Positions 45,224 through 54,806 are shown, counted from the first letter of the stretch. The stretch: 64,000 bases of DNA from Pseudotabrizicola sp. (GCF_030656345.1 NZ_JAUSNR010000026.1:310001-374000), one strand, 5' to 3'. Numbers and translations are program-made. The notes: generated by a model not told the origin, from the sequence alone.

Positions 45224-46555
45224 TCAAAGGCTAGGGCGTTTTTCCAGCAGCGGCAGCACATCGGCCATTTCGGGGCCATGCTCCTGCCCGGTCATCGCCT
45301 TGCGCAGCGGCATGAACAGGCCCTTGCCCTTGCGGCCCGTCGCCTCTTTCACTGCTGCAGTCCACTGGCCCCAGGTCTCGCGCGTCCAGGGCTGCGGGGG
45401 CAGAAGATCGAACGCCTGTGCGATGAAGTCCCGGTCCTCATCCGCCACCAGCGGGGTCGCTCCGTCGCGGAACAGGGTCCACCAGCCCTCCAGATCCGCC
45501 AGTACGGTGATATTGCCGCGCGCCACGGTCCAGAAACCTTCGGCCTTGTCGGCAGGCACGCCCAAAGCGGCGATCCGCGTCTGCACCGCGTCGAAAGGCA
45601 AGGCCTGCACATAGTGCCGGGTCAGGGGGAACAGGTCCTCTGCGTCGAACTTGGTGGGGGCGGAACCAAAGCTGCCAACCTCAAACCCGTCGATCAGCTC
45701 ATCCATAGAGCTGACCAGCTCCACCGGCTTGGATGACCCCAGCCGCGCCATCAGGCTCAGCAGCGCCAACGGCTCCACCCCCCGCGCGCGCAGGTCGCGC
45801 AAGGACAGGGTGCCAAGGCGTTTGGACAGCTCCTCGCCCTTGGCCCCGGTCAGCAGCGAATGGTGGGCGAAATCGGGCGGGGTGCCGCCCATGGCTTCCA
45901 TGATCTGGATCTGCGTCGCGGTATTGGTCACATGATCGGCACCGCGCACGATGAAGGTCACGCCCATATCAATATCGTCGACCGACGAGGCAAAGGTATA
46001 CAGCACCTGCCCGTCAGCGCGGATCAGCACCGGGTCAGAGACCGAGGCCGCATCAATCGACACCGGGCCAAGGATGCCATCGGTCCATTCAATCCGGTTC
46101 TGGTCCAGCAGGAACCGCCAGTATCCGGCGCGCCCCTCAGTCCGCAGCTTCGCCTTGTCATCTTCCGACAGGTGCAGCCCGGCGCGGTCATAGACCGGCG
46201 GCTTGCCCATGTTCAGCTGCTTCTTGCGTTTCAGGTCCAGCTCGACCGGCGACTCGAACACCTCATAGAACCGGCCCCTGGCCTTCAGGTCTTCTGCCGC
46301 CTCGCGGTAGCGGTCCATGCGCAGCGACTGGCGTTCCACCCGGTCCCAGTGCAGGCCCAGCCACTCCAGATCGGCCATGATGGCGTCGGAATATTCCTGC
46401 TTGGACCGTTCCTGATCGGTATCATCCAGCCGCAGGATGAACTGGCCGCCGGATTTGCGGGCGATCATGTAGTTCATCAGCGCGGTGCGCAGATTGCCGA
46501 CATGGATATAGCCGGTCGGCGACGGGGCAAAACGGGTAAAGGTGGGGCGGGTCAT
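45224..46555 (-). CDS. gltX: Glutamyl-tRNA synthetase
   Basis: 443 residues, slightly shorter than most GluRS (about 465-480). The HIGH motif is in RFAPSPTGYIHVGNLRTAL (HVG form) and the KMSKS-type motif is GEELSKRLGTL. Many Alphaproteobacteria carry two GltX copies, so a second one elsewhere, and possible tRNA-Gln mischarging roles, are open. The ATG at 46555 is the family start (TRFAPSPTG). It is divergent from the zincin gene across about 110 bp. Confidence 0.95.
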   Translation of the reverse strand: MTRPTFTRFAPSPTGYIHVGNLRTALMNYMIARKSGGQFILRLDDTDQERSKQEYSDAIMADLEWLGLHWDRVERQSLRMDRYREAAEDLKARGRFYEVFESPVELDLKRKKQLNMGKPPVYDRAGLHLSEDDKAKLRTEGRAGYWRFLLDQNRIEWTDGILGPVSIDAASVSDPVLIRADGQVLYTFASSVDDIDMGVTFIVRGADHVTNTATQIQIMEAMGGTPPDFAHHSLLTGAKGEELSKRLGTLSLRDLRARGVEPLALLSLMARLGSSKPVELVSSMDELIDGFEVGSFGSAPTKFDAEDLFPLTRHYVQALPFDAVQTRIAALGVPADKAEGFWTVARGNITVLADLEGWWTLFRDGATPLVADEDRDFIAQAFDLLPPQPWTRETWGQWTAAVKEATGRKGKGLFMPLRKAMTGQEHGPEMADVLPLLEKRPSL

Positions 46556-46667
46556 TCGGGCATCTCCTGCAACCGCTTCTCCCTGTCACAGCGGGTGTGG
46601 ATTGTCCAGTTTGCGCAGTTCGGGCCCGCACCTTCCACCGCCCCGCCCGCGTCCCTATATCGGGGCG

Positions 46668-47078
46668 ATGACCCAGACCCCGCCCGGCGCATATGCCCCC
46701 GACCTTGCCCAGATCGAACAGCTTGCGCAGGACGCCATCGCGGGCCTGCCCGGCCCCTACCGCGCGGCGGCGGGCGCAGTGCGCCTGCGGGTCGAGGATT
46801 TCGCACCGGATGAGATCCTGCAGGCGATGGATATTGACGATCCCTTTGAACTCACGGGGCTTTATGAAGGGATTCCGCTCACCGAAAAATCGGTCAGCGA
46901 CCAACCCGTGCAGCCCGATGTCATCTGGCTGTTCCGCCGCCCGATCCTGGATGAATGGCTGGACCGGGGCGATGTGTCGCTGAACGAACTGGTCAGCCAT
47001 GTTCTGGTGCACGAGCTGGCGCATCATTTCGGCTGGAGCGACGCCGACATCGCCCGCATTGATCCGTGGTGGGAATAG
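46668..47078 (+). CDS. Zincin-fold metallopeptidase family protein (PF06262 type)
   Basis: 136 residues. The zinc motif HELAHHFGWSD (His115, Glu116, His119) is the HExxHxxGxSD pattern of the minimal-gluzincin DUF1025/PF06262 family; DEILQAMDIDDPFELTGLYEGIPL is the family's conserved N-terminal half. The cellular substrate is unknown. The ATG at 46668 follows a weak GGGG and gives the usual length; the longer frame from 46542 is Ser/Pro/Arg-rich and unlikely. Confidence 0.88.
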   Translation: MTQTPPGAYAPDLAQIEQLAQDAIAGLPGPYRAAAGAVRLRVEDFAPDEILQAMDIDDPFELTGLYEGIPLTEKSVSDQPVQPDVIWLFRRPILDEWLDRGDVSLNELVSHVLVHELAHHFGWSDADIARIDPWWE

Positions 47079-47200
47079 GCCGTTTCGCGCGCCTGCGCAC
47101 GGGTCTTTGCGCGCCAATGCACGGCACATGACGGGTCCGTGACTGGCGGGCCGGCGGATCGGGGCTACCATTGCGCCACACCGCAACCCGGAGGTTCCCC

Positions 47201-48133
47201 ATGACGACGCCCAGACTGACCCGCCGCTCGGCCCTGTTTGCCGCCGCCGCCGTGCCGTTCGCCCCTGCCCTGCTGACCCGCCCCGCCCATGCGAGCGCAG
47301 AAATGATGGGGGCTGAGATGCCCGGCTTCAACCGCTTCAAACTGGGCGGGTTCGAGGTGACGACGCTGCTGGTGGGCAGCCGCCCGCTGGAAAACCCGCA
47401 GGAAACCTTCGGACTCAACGCGTCGCCCGAAGAGTTCGCCGCGCTGTCTGAGGCGAATTTTATCCCGGCGGACATGAGCCAGAATTTCTTCACGCCCACA
47501 ATCGTGAACACCGGGGCCGAGCTGGTGCTGTTTGACACCGGACTTGCGCCTGATGCGATCACCGGCGTGCTGGCGGCGGCGGGCTATACGCCCGACCAGA
47601 TTGATGTGGTGGTGCTGACCCATATGCACGGCGACCACATCGGCGGCATCGCGGGTGACGCAGGGGTAACCTTCCCCAAAGCCCGCTATGTGACCGGCTC
47701 GGTAGAGCACAACCACTGGATGTCCGCTGGGAACGAAGGCTTTGACACCAAGGTCGCCCCGCTGTCCGACCAGATGACCATGCTCGATGGGGGCGGCTCG
47801 GTCGTGTCCGGCATCACTGCGGTAGAGGCCTTCGGTCACAGCCCCGGCCATATGGCCTATATGCTGGAAAGCGACGGGCAAAGCCTGCTGCTGGCCGCCG
47901 ATGCCGCCAACCACTACGTCTGGTCGCTGCAAAAGCCGGACTGGGAAGTGCGGTTCGATATGGACAGGCCGGCAGCTGCCGCCACCCGCAAGGCCCTGTT
48001 CGGCATGCTGGCCGCTGACCGGGTGCCCTTTGTCGGCTACCACATGCCCTTCCCCGGCGTCGGCTATGTCGAGGCGATGGGGGATGGCTTCCGCTTTGTG
48101 CCGATGAGCTATCAGATGATGCTGAACGGCTGA
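47201..48133 (+). CDS. Exported MBL-fold metallohydrolase
   Basis: 310 residues with a Tat-like signal (TRRSALFAAAAVPFAPALL) and a metallo-beta-lactamase core: H141-M-H143-G-D145-H146 in LTHMHGDHIGG, His in FGHSPGHMAYML and Asp in LAADAANHYVW. The C terminus GYHMPFPGVGYVE carries the last metal His. The reaction is unknown; relatives include lactonases and quorum-quenching enzymes. GGAGG precedes the ATG. A bidirectional terminator follows. Confidence 0.88.
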   Translation: MTTPRLTRRSALFAAAAVPFAPALLTRPAHASAEMMGAEMPGFNRFKLGGFEVTTLLVGSRPLENPQETFGLNASPEEFAALSEANFIPADMSQNFFTPTIVNTGAELVLFDTGLAPDAITGVLAAAGYTPDQIDVVVLTHMHGDHIGGIAGDAGVTFPKARYVTGSVEHNHWMSAGNEGFDTKVAPLSDQMTMLDGGGSVVSGITAVEAFGHSPGHMAYMLESDGQSLLLAADAANHYVWSLQKPDWEVRFDMDRPAAAATRKALFGMLAADRVPFVGYHMPFPGVGYVEAMGDGFRFVPMSYQMMLNG

Positions 48134-48171
48134 CAGGACAAGGGGCGGGAAAAACCCGGCCCGCACAGTTG

Positions 48172-48200
48172 AAAGGGGGCGGATCATCCGCCCCCTTTTT
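48172..48200. terminator. Bidirectional intrinsic terminator
   Basis: AAAGGGGGCGGAT / ATCCGCCCCCTTT inverted repeat with a one-base centre (functional loop TCA), followed by TTTTT on the plus strand and by CCCTTT on the minus. It lies exactly between the converging MBL gene and wrbA. Confidence 0.9.
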
Positions 48201-48204
48201 GCAA

Positions 48205-48798
48205 TCAGCCTTTCAGCTTGGCCGCAATTTCCACCGTGCGCCGGGCCTGATGGCCGATGGAGGCCTTGGCCTTGTCGTCAAACGCAGCCCCTTGGGTGTG
48301 GCTGTAGCCATAGGGGTTGCCGCCGGTTTCAAACAGCGCCTTGTCGGTGTAGCCGGGGGCGACAATGATCGAACCCCAATGCATGAAGGTGGTGTAAAGG
48401 CCCAGAATCGTTGCCTCTTGCCCACCATGCGGGTTCTGCGCCGATGTCATGGCACTGACCGCCTTGTTGGCCAGCTTGCCGCTGCCCCATTGCCCGCCCA
48501 GCGTGTCGATAAAGGCGCGCAGCTGGCTGGGGGCCGCGCCGAACCGCGTCGGGGCCGAAAACAGATAGGCATCGGCCCATTCCATGTCCTCCGGCTTGGC
48601 GACCGGAATATCGGCAACCTTTTCAACCTGCGCTTTCCACGCATCCTGACCCGCCACTACAGCATCGGGGGCGGTTTCGGAGATGCGCAGCAGCTTGACC
48701 TCGGCCCCCGCCGCACGCGCGGCTTCGGCGGCGATTTCGGCCATCTGATGGTTGGTGCCATAGGTGGAATAGAACAGGACGGCGAGTTTGACAGACAT
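48205..48798 (-). CDS. wrbA: NAD(P)H:quinone oxidoreductase, WrbA family flavodoxin
   Basis: 197 residues. [21 protein letters not shown] is the FMN phosphate loop, [23 protein letters not shown] and [19 protein letters not shown] are WrbA signatures. It reduces quinones by two electrons and protects from oxidative stress. GGAGG precedes the ATG at 48798. It stands alone between convergent MBL and the upstream nadE (same direction, 141 bp away). Confidence 0.95.
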   Translation of the reverse strand: MSVKLAVLFYSTYGTNHQMAEIAAEAARAAGAEVKLLRISETAPDAVVAGQDAWKAQVEKVADIPVAKPEDMEWADAYLFSAPTRFGAAPSQLRAFIDTLGGQWGSGKLANKAVSAMTSAQNPHGGQEATILGLYTTFMHWGSIIVAPGYTDKALFETGGNPYGYSHTQGAAFDDKAKASIGHQARRTVEIAAKLKG

Positions 48799-48939
48799 GG
48801 GCGAGCCTCCGGGCTGCTGTGAATGTGGCGGTGCAGACGTGAGCCTGAACCTGTGCATTCTTTGTGGGAATTACAACATTCCGCGCAGGCTTGGTGCGAT
48901 TTCGCACACTACCATCGGGCCCGCCTGCACAGGGGCGGT

Positions 48940-50604
48940 TTACCCACCGCTCTGATCGCGCCAGCGGTTGGCAATCGGATAGCGCCGGTCCAGCCAGAAC
49001 GCCTTTTGCGTCAGCCGCGTGCCGGGCGCAGATTGAAAGCGCTTGTATTCGGCGATATAGAGCAGGTGTTCGATCTTCTTCACCGTATCGCGGTCAAAGC
49101 CTTCGGCCACCAGTTCGGCCACCGATGCCTCCCGCTCCACCAGCCCCTCAAGGATGGCGTCGAGCACTTCATAGGGCGGCAGGCTGTCCTGATCGGTCTG
49201 GTCGGGCCGCAGCTCGGCCGACGGCGGTTTGGTGATGATCCGCTCGGGGATCACCTCGCCGCCCGGGCCTTTCATCCAGTCCCGGTGGTTTTCATTGCGC
49301 CAGCGTGCGGTCAGGAACATGCGGGTTTTGTACATGTCCTTGACCGGATTGTAGCCGCCGTTCATGTCGCCATAGATCGTGCAATACCCCACTGCCATTT
49401 CGGATTTGTTGCCGGTGGTCAGCAGCATCTCGCCATATTTGTTCGAGATTGCCATCAGCATCACGCCGCGCAACCGGCTTTGGATGTTCTCTTCGGTGAT
49501 GCCTTCCTCAGTCCCCGCAAACAGCGGTGCCAGCGTTTCCCCCACCGCCTTTTGCGCGGCGGTGATCGGCACCGTATCCAGACGGCAGCCCAAGGCACGG
49601 GCGCAGCGCTCGGCATCTTCCAGCGAATGCGCAGAGGTGAATTCCGACGGCAACATCACACAGCGCACATTCTCCGGCCCCAGCGCATCGGCGGCGATGG
49701 CGGCCACGATGGCCGAATCAATGCCGCCGGACAGGCCAAGCACGGCCTTCCTGAACCCGGTCTTGGCGAAGTAATCCGCCACCGACAGCACACAGGCGCG
49801 GTAATCCGCCTCGCCGATCGGGGGGATATCGGCAATCTCGCCCGGGTCGGCGCGCCAGCCATCAGGGGTGCGCCGGAACAGGATCTGCGTCACATGTTCA
49901 TCAAACTGCGGCAATTGCGCCGCCAGATGGCCGCCGGGGTTCAGCACCATGGATGATCCGTCAAACACCTGATCATCTTGCCCGCCGACCATGTTCAGAT
50001 AGACCAGCGGCAACCCGGTTTCCACCACGCGGCTGATCATCAGGTTCAGCCGCAGGTTCGGCTTGCCCCGGTGGTAAGGGCTGCCATTGGGCACCAGCAG
50101 GATCTCGGCCCCGGTTTCGGCCAGCGTTTCCGCCACATCGGGGTGCCAGGCATCCTCACAGATCGGCGATCCGATGCGCACCCCGTTGATGGTGAACGGC
50201 CCATGCACATCGGCGGCGGTGAACAGGCGCTTTTCATCGAACAGGGAGTCATTGGGCAGATGGTGTTTCAGCACCGTGGCAGTGACCCGCCCACCGTGCA
50301 GGATGTAATAGGCGTTGAACAGCCGCCCCTCCTGCACCGCTGGCCCGCCGATGGCCAGTGCCGGTCCATCGGCACACTCCACCGCAAGCTGGTGTATTGC
50401 CGCAATGGCCGCCTGCTGGAAGGCCGGTTTCAGGATCAGGTCCTGGGTCTGATAGCCGGTGATGAACATTTCGGTCAGCGCCACAAGGTCGGCCCCCCGC
50501 GTCCGCCCCTGTTCCCAGGCGGCGCGCGCCTTGGCTGCATTGCCGCGCAGATCGCCCACGGCCGGGTTCAGCTGGGCAAGGGTCATGCGGAACTCGTCGG
50601 CCAT
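48940..50604 (-). CDS. nadE: Glutamine-dependent NAD synthetase
   Basis: 554 residues. The N-terminal nitrilase-like amidase domain (TLAQLNPAVGDL, LTEMFITGYQTQDL, KHHLPNDSLFDEKR, SPICEDAWHP with the catalytic Cys) is joined to an NAD synthetase domain (LGLSGGIDSAIVAAIAADALG, TTGNKSEMAVGYCT). It amidates deamido-NAD using glutamine; nadK at 30 kb acts on the product. The ATG at 50604 has GAAGG upstream; the open frame to 50703 is not conserved. Confidence 0.96.
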   Translation of the reverse strand: MADEFRMTLAQLNPAVGDLRGNAAKARAAWEQGRTRGADLVALTEMFITGYQTQDLILKPAFQQAAIAAIHQLAVECADGPALAIGGPAVQEGRLFNAYYILHGGRVTATVLKHHLPNDSLFDEKRLFTAADVHGPFTINGVRIGSPICEDAWHPDVAETLAETGAEILLVPNGSPYHRGKPNLRLNLMISRVVETGLPLVYLNMVGGQDDQVFDGSSMVLNPGGHLAAQLPQFDEHVTQILFRRTPDGWRADPGEIADIPPIGEADYRACVLSVADYFAKTGFRKAVLGLSGGIDSAIVAAIAADALGPENVRCVMLPSEFTSAHSLEDAERCARALGCRLDTVPITAAQKAVGETLAPLFAGTEEGITEENIQSRLRGVMLMAISNKYGEMLLTTGNKSEMAVGYCTIYGDMNGGYNPVKDMYKTRMFLTARWRNENHRDWMKGPGGEVIPERIITKPPSAELRPDQTDQDSLPPYEVLDAILEGLVEREASVAELVAEGFDRDTVKKIEHLLYIAEYKRFQSAPGTRLTQKAFWLDRRYPIANRWRDQSGG

Positions 50605-50747
50605 GGCGGCACCTTCTTCGACTGCGGACAAGCTGGTTCTAGCAGGTTGCCCGCCAAGGGAAAGTGATTGCGACATGGGGACCGCCCTGCTTGTCAGGAC
50701 CACCCCGCACCGCTAGGCTTTGCACGAATTGACGGCAGGGGGACGGA

Positions 50748-52229
50748 ATGCGCCACAGGCTACGGATGATGACAGGCTCGATCCTTCTGGGCCTTGCCCT
50801 GCCATGGGGCGCAGTGGCGCAGGATGGTGACATCGTCACCAAGCAATATGACGACGGCTCGTTCTACGAAGGCACCTTTCAGAACGGTCGCCAGCATGGC
50901 ACCGGCACCTATACCCTGCCCAACGGCTACAGCTACACCGGCGACTGGGTGGCGGGTGAGATCCTTGGCCAAGGCGTCGCGCGCTATCCCAACGGCTCAG
51001 TCTATGAGGGCCAGTTCGCCGCAGGAAAGCCCGAAGGGCGCGGCAAGATCGCCTATGCCAATGGTGGCAGCTATGAGGGCGACTGGTCCGGCGGCAAGAT
51101 GACCGGCGAAGGTGTGGCGCGCTATCCTGACGGCTCGGTCTATACCGGGGCCTTTGTCGACGGCAAACACCATGGGCAGGGCGTGCAGGACGGCCCCGGT
51201 GGGTACCGCTATGAAGGCGGCTGGGCCGAAGGTCTGAAACAGGGCAGCGGCAGGATCACCTATGCTGACGGGGCCGTCTATGACGGGATGCTTGTGGCGG
51301 GTGAACGGCAGGGCACCGGCACGCTGACCATGCCGGACGGGCTGACCTATGTCGGCGACTGGGTGGCGGGGCAGATCAACGGCACCGGCACGCTGACCCA
51401 GCCCAATGGCGATATCTATGAGGGCGGCTTTGCCGATGGCCAGCGGCAGGGTCCGGGCAAGGCGACCTATGCCAGTGGCGATGTGTTCGAAGGGCTGTTT
51501 CAGGCCGACCGGCGCAGCGGCAAAGGCATCTTCCGCGCCGGCGACGGCACCGTGCTGGACGGTGACTGGGTCGATGGCCGCCTGACCGGAACCGGGCGCA
51601 TCACATTCCCCGACGGCTCGGTCTATGAAGGGGAGGTGCGGGACGATCAGGCCGAAGGCAGCGGCAGGATCACCTATGCCGACGGGTCCACCTATGACGG
51701 CACCTGGGTGGGTGGCGTGATCGAAGGCACCGGCACCGCGACCTATGCCAATGGTGCGACCTATACCGGCGGCTTCAGCGCCGCCCGCCCGGACGGCGAG
51801 GGGCGGCTGACCCTGGCCGATGGCTACAGCTTTGAGGGCACCTTCGTCGACGGCCAGCGGCAGGGCAAGGGCGTGGCCACCTACCCCGACGGATCGGTCT
51901 ACGCCGGCGACTTCGTCGCGGGCCTGCGTCAGGGCAAGGGCGCAATCACCGGACCGGACGGCTTTCGCTACACCGGCGACTGGAACGCGGGCGAGATCGA
52001 GGGCACCGGCACCGCCACCTATCCCAATGGCGATGTCTATGAGGGCGGCTTCGTCAAAGGCCGCCGCGCCGGCCCGGGCAAGCTGACCTATGCCAGCGGC
52101 CAGACCGCCGAAGGGCTGTGGGAAAACGGCATCCTGACCGCCCCCACACCCGCCCCAGAGACCGGAACCGAGGCCGGGACCGGAACCAGGGACGAAGCTG
52201 CCCCGGCAGAGGCAGCGCCCTCCCCCTGA
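50748..52229 (+). CDS. MORN-repeat exported protein, about 18 repeats
   Basis: 493 residues: a signal peptide (MMTGSILLGLALPWGAVA), then 18-19 MORN repeats of strictly 23 residues (pattern Y-x-G-x-W/F-x-x-G-x-x-x-G-x-G-x-x-x-Y-x-x-G) covering residues ~30-470, then an acidic Thr/Glu/Ala tail. MORN arrays form long beta-solenoids that bind lipids or act as scaffolds; an exported bacterial one with no enzyme domain is probably structural. GGGGGACGG precedes the ATG. The stop codon lies inside a triplicated 22-bp sequence. Confidence 0.92.
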   Translation: MRHRLRMMTGSILLGLALPWGAVAQDGDIVTKQYDDGSFYEGTFQNGRQHGTGTYTLPNGYSYTGDWVAGEILGQGVARYPNGSVYEGQFAAGKPEGRGKIAYANGGSYEGDWSGGKMTGEGVARYPDGSVYTGAFVDGKHHGQGVQDGPGGYRYEGGWAEGLKQGSGRITYADGAVYDGMLVAGERQGTGTLTMPDGLTYVGDWVAGQINGTGTLTQPNGDIYEGGFADGQRQGPGKATYASGDVFEGLFQADRRSGKGIFRAGDGTVLDGDWVDGRLTGTGRITFPDGSVYEGEVRDDQAEGSGRITYADGSTYDGTWVGGVIEGTGTATYANGATYTGGFSAARPDGEGRLTLADGYSFEGTFVDGQRQGKGVATYPDGSVYAGDFVAGLRQGKGAITGPDGFRYTGDWNAGEIEGTGTATYPNGDVYEGGFVKGRRAGPGKLTYASGQTAEGLWENGILTAPTPAPETGTEAGTGTRDEAAPAEAAPSP

Positions 52230-52290
52230 CGTTGATCTGCCCTCTCCCTGACGTTGATCTGCCCTGCCCCCTGACCTTGATCTGATGGAG
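52226..52290 (+). repeat. Three tandem 22-23-bp repeats at the end of the MORN gene
   Basis: CTGACGTTGATCTGCCCT starts at 52226 and 52248, and a third copy with one change (CTGACCTTGATCTG) starts at 52271. The first copy contains the TGA stop codon of the MORN gene (52227-52229). Confidence 0.85.
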
Positions 52291-52562
52291 CGCGCGAAGC
52301 GCGCAAGCTTTTCAGGTCGCCTGCGCGGGCGTTCGCCCGCTTGGCTCCGCCGGGGGCTACGCGCCCCCGGACCCCGCGGAGTATTTGGAAAAGCTGCAAG
52401 TCATTGGCCTGCATTGCACCTTTCTGAAATACTCCCCGCGCGCGGACGCGCCTCTCAGCAAACCGCCGTACAGCCCCCCATAGCACACGACCGGCACCAG
52501 CCTGCGGTGGCAACGCCGTCACGGGGGGCTCGATGCCCCCCGGGACGGCACCGCGCCTCCGG
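52230..52562. other. Intergenic region MORN gene - photolyase gene, rich in hairpins
   Basis: 333 bp between converging genes. After the tandem repeats come stem-loops GCGCGC-GAA-GCGCGC (52290-52304, followed by AAGCTTTTC, a possible terminator), GCGGGCG-TT-CGCCCGC (52325-52340) and CCGGGGGC/GCCCCCGG (52350-52370), then two opposed GGAGTATTT elements. No gene was seen. Confidence 0.6.
52376..52440. repeat. Two opposed GGAGTATTT elements
   Basis: Plus-strand GCGGAGTATTTGGAAAAGC (from 52376) faces a minus-strand copy, CGGGGAGTATTTCAGAAAGG (to 52440), about 40 bp apart, so the pair can also form a large inverted repeat. The minus copy matches the element before the EamA gene at 4.56 kb. Confidence 0.6.
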
Positions 52563-54092
52563 TCAGACGGTTGTTCCCGACTCCAGCCGCTGCAGGAACG
52601 CATCGGCACCGGACAGGGTGGCCTGCCTGCGGGTCTGATCCATCTTGTCCCAGGTGCGGTACATCTGGGCCATGCGCGGGTTGGTCTGAAAGCGCTCGCG
52701 GTGGCGTAGCAGAAAGTGCCAGTACAGCAGGTTGAACGGGCAGGCGTCCGGGCCGGTCTTGTCCTTCACCTTATACCGGCAGCTGCCGCAATAGTCCGAC
52801 ATCCGGTCGATATAGGCCCCTGACGCAGCGTAGGGTTTTGATCCCAGCACGCCGCCATCGGCGAACTGGCTCATGCCGATGGTATTCGGGGCCTCGACCC
52901 ATTCAAAGGCGTCGATATAGACTGACAGGTACCACGCGTGCAGCGCCTGCGGGCTGATCCCGGCGATCAGGCCGAACAGGCCGGTCACCATCAACCGCTG
53001 GATGTGATGCGCATAGGCCAGATCCCGGGTCTGGGCGACCGCGTGGGACAGGCAGGCCATATCGGTCTTTGCCCCCCAATACAGCGCGGGCAGGGCGCGA
53101 TCTGCACCAAGCGCGTTCTGATCCGCATAACCGGGCCCGTGCAGCATGTAGATCCCGCGCACATATTCGCGCCAGCCAATGATCTGACGGATAAAGCCTT
53201 CGACCGCGTTCAGCGGGGCCTTGCCCGCCCTATAGGCGGCTTCGGCCACCGTGCAGACCTCCATCGCCGACAGCAGCCCGATGTTGAGATAGGGCGACAG
53301 CAGCGAATGGCTGAGCGTGGGGTCATCCGCCAGCATCGCATCCTGTTCATCGCCAAAGCGCGGCAGGGCGTGGGCGATGAACCAGTCCAGCGCGACCAGT
53401 GCATCGGCGCGGGTGACGCCCCAGCCAAAGGGCCGCAGGCGACCGAAATGGTCAGGGAACTGCGCCGCGACCAGATCCAGCACCTCTGATGTCACGGCAT
53501 CCGGGTCAAAACGCGGCGGGCGCGGGCGGAACAGGTCTGCTTTTGCCGCTTTGCGGTTGTCGTGGTCAAAGTTCCACTGCCCGCCGACGGGCTGGTCCCC
53601 GTCCATCAACAGCCCGGTCTTGCGCCGCATCTCACGGTAGAACCACTCCATCCGAAGCTGTTTGCGGCCCTCGGCCCATGTCGCAAATTCGGCGTCAGAA
53701 CACAGGAACCGGTCATCCGCAGCTTGGGTCACCGGCAGCGGCATCCCGTCCAGCGCTTCAATCAGCCGCCATTCGCCGGGGCGGGTGGCGTGGATGTCGC
53801 TGGCCCCCAGCTCTGCCGCCCGGCGCAGCAGTTCGCCGGGGATTGACTGGGTGTTGCCCGGGTCATCAAGGCGGGAATAGGCGACGGTCCAACCCGCGCC
53901 GCGCAGCTCAGCCGCAAAATGCCGCATGGCGGACAGGATCAGCGCGATCTTTTGCGGATGATGCGGCACATAGGTGCCTTCCGCCCGCACTTCGGCCATG
54001 ACCACCACATCGCGCGCCGGGTCAGCCGCCCGCAGGGCGGCAATATCGGGGGTCAGCTGATCGCCAAGGATCAGGACAAGGCGCCTCACCAT
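52563..54092 (-). CDS. Iron-sulfur photolyase/cryptochrome (CryB/PhrB type)
   Basis: 509 residues of the deoxyribodipyrimidine photolyase-related family. It starts RLVLILGDQLTPDIAAL, contains NTIGMSQFADGG and GWREYVRGIYM in the FAD-binding region, and has four Cys (347, 435, 438, 451) with the same spacing as the [4Fe-4S] ligands of PhrB. Such proteins repair (6-4) photoproducts or act as blue-light regulators of photosynthesis genes (CryB in Rhodobacter). It overlaps the end of the upstream SDR gene by 7 bp in the same direction, so both are on one transcript. Confidence 0.93.
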   Translation of the reverse strand: MVRRLVLILGDQLTPDIAALRAADPARDVVVMAEVRAEGTYVPHHPQKIALILSAMRHFAAELRGAGWTVAYSRLDDPGNTQSIPGELLRRAAELGASDIHATRPGEWRLIEALDGMPLPVTQAADDRFLCSDAEFATWAEGRKQLRMEWFYREMRRKTGLLMDGDQPVGGQWNFDHDNRKAAKADLFRPRPPRFDPDAVTSEVLDLVAAQFPDHFGRLRPFGWGVTRADALVALDWFIAHALPRFGDEQDAMLADDPTLSHSLLSPYLNIGLLSAMEVCTVAEAAYRAGKAPLNAVEGFIRQIIGWREYVRGIYMLHGPGYADQNALGADRALPALYWGAKTDMACLSHAVAQTRDLAYAHHIQRLMVTGLFGLIAGISPQALHAWYLSVYIDAFEWVEAPNTIGMSQFADGGVLGSKPYAASGAYIDRMSDYCGSCRYKVKDKTGPDACPFNLLYWHFLLRHRERFQTNPRMAQMYRTWDKMDQTRRQATLSGADAFLQRLESGTTV

Positions 54093-54736
54093 GGGACCGG
54101 CTTGCCTTGCCAGTCGAAAAAGCCGCCACTCTGGTCCGGGGTCAGGGCGTCGAGCACGGTCATGAGGTTGCGCGCCGCATCCTCCGGGGGCACAGCATGG
54201 CCACCTGCGTATTTCTGCGTCAGCGGGGTGGCGACCGTGCCGGGGTGCAGGCAGACCACCACTGCCAGCGGATGGCTGCGGGCCACCTCTATGGCGGCGG
54301 TGTGGATCAACTGGTTCAGCGCGGCCTTGGCGGCACGGTAGCTGTACCAGCCGCCAAGCCGATTGTCCCCGATGCTGCCCACCCGCGCCGACAGGGCGGC
54401 AAACCGGCTTGGCCGGTCCCTTGGCAACAGGCGCAGCGCGTGCTTCAGCACAAGGGCCGGGCCGATGGCATTCAGCGCGACCTGCGCCGCCATTGCCGCC
54501 GGATTAAGGCTGCGCAGGGATTTCTCGGGCGCGGCCCCGTTCAGCTCCAGCGCGCCGGTGGCGACGAGGATGCGGTCAAAGCTGCCGTCAAGCCCGCCGA
54601 TCAGCCGGGCGATGCTGGCCTCATCGGTCAGGTCCAGCCCGTGGTCGCGCCGCGACAGGCCCACCCCATCCGGGCCGCAGGCGGCAAGCACTGCCGCCCC
54701 TATTCCGCCTGAGCTGCCAATCACCAGTGTCCGCAT
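54086..54736 (-). CDS. Short-chain dehydrogenase/reductase
   Basis: 216 residues. The N-terminal Rossmann motif IGSSGGIGAAV binds NAD(P); the catalytic Tyr and Lys are in YSYRAAKAALNQ (YxxxK), with Ser in FAALSARVGSI. It resembles the C-factor/SDR group often found beside iron-sulfur photolyases. The substrate is unknown. The frame overlaps the photolyase start by 7 bp. Confidence 0.9.
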   Translation of the reverse strand: MRTLVIGSSGGIGAAVLAACGPDGVGLSRRDHGLDLTDEASIARLIGGLDGSFDRILVATGALELNGAAPEKSLRSLNPAAMAAQVALNAIGPALVLKHALRLLPRDRPSRFAALSARVGSIGDNRLGGWYSYRAAKAALNQLIHTAAIEVARSHPLAVVVCLHPGTVATPLTQKYAGGHAVPPEDAARNLMTVLDALTPDQSGGFFDWQGKPVPW

Positions 54737-54806
54737 CTTTTGCCCCGCGCGCCAAGGCGTCTAAGATAGGCGGGCATCAAGGCGCGGCAAGGGGGCGCAG
54801 GGGCCG

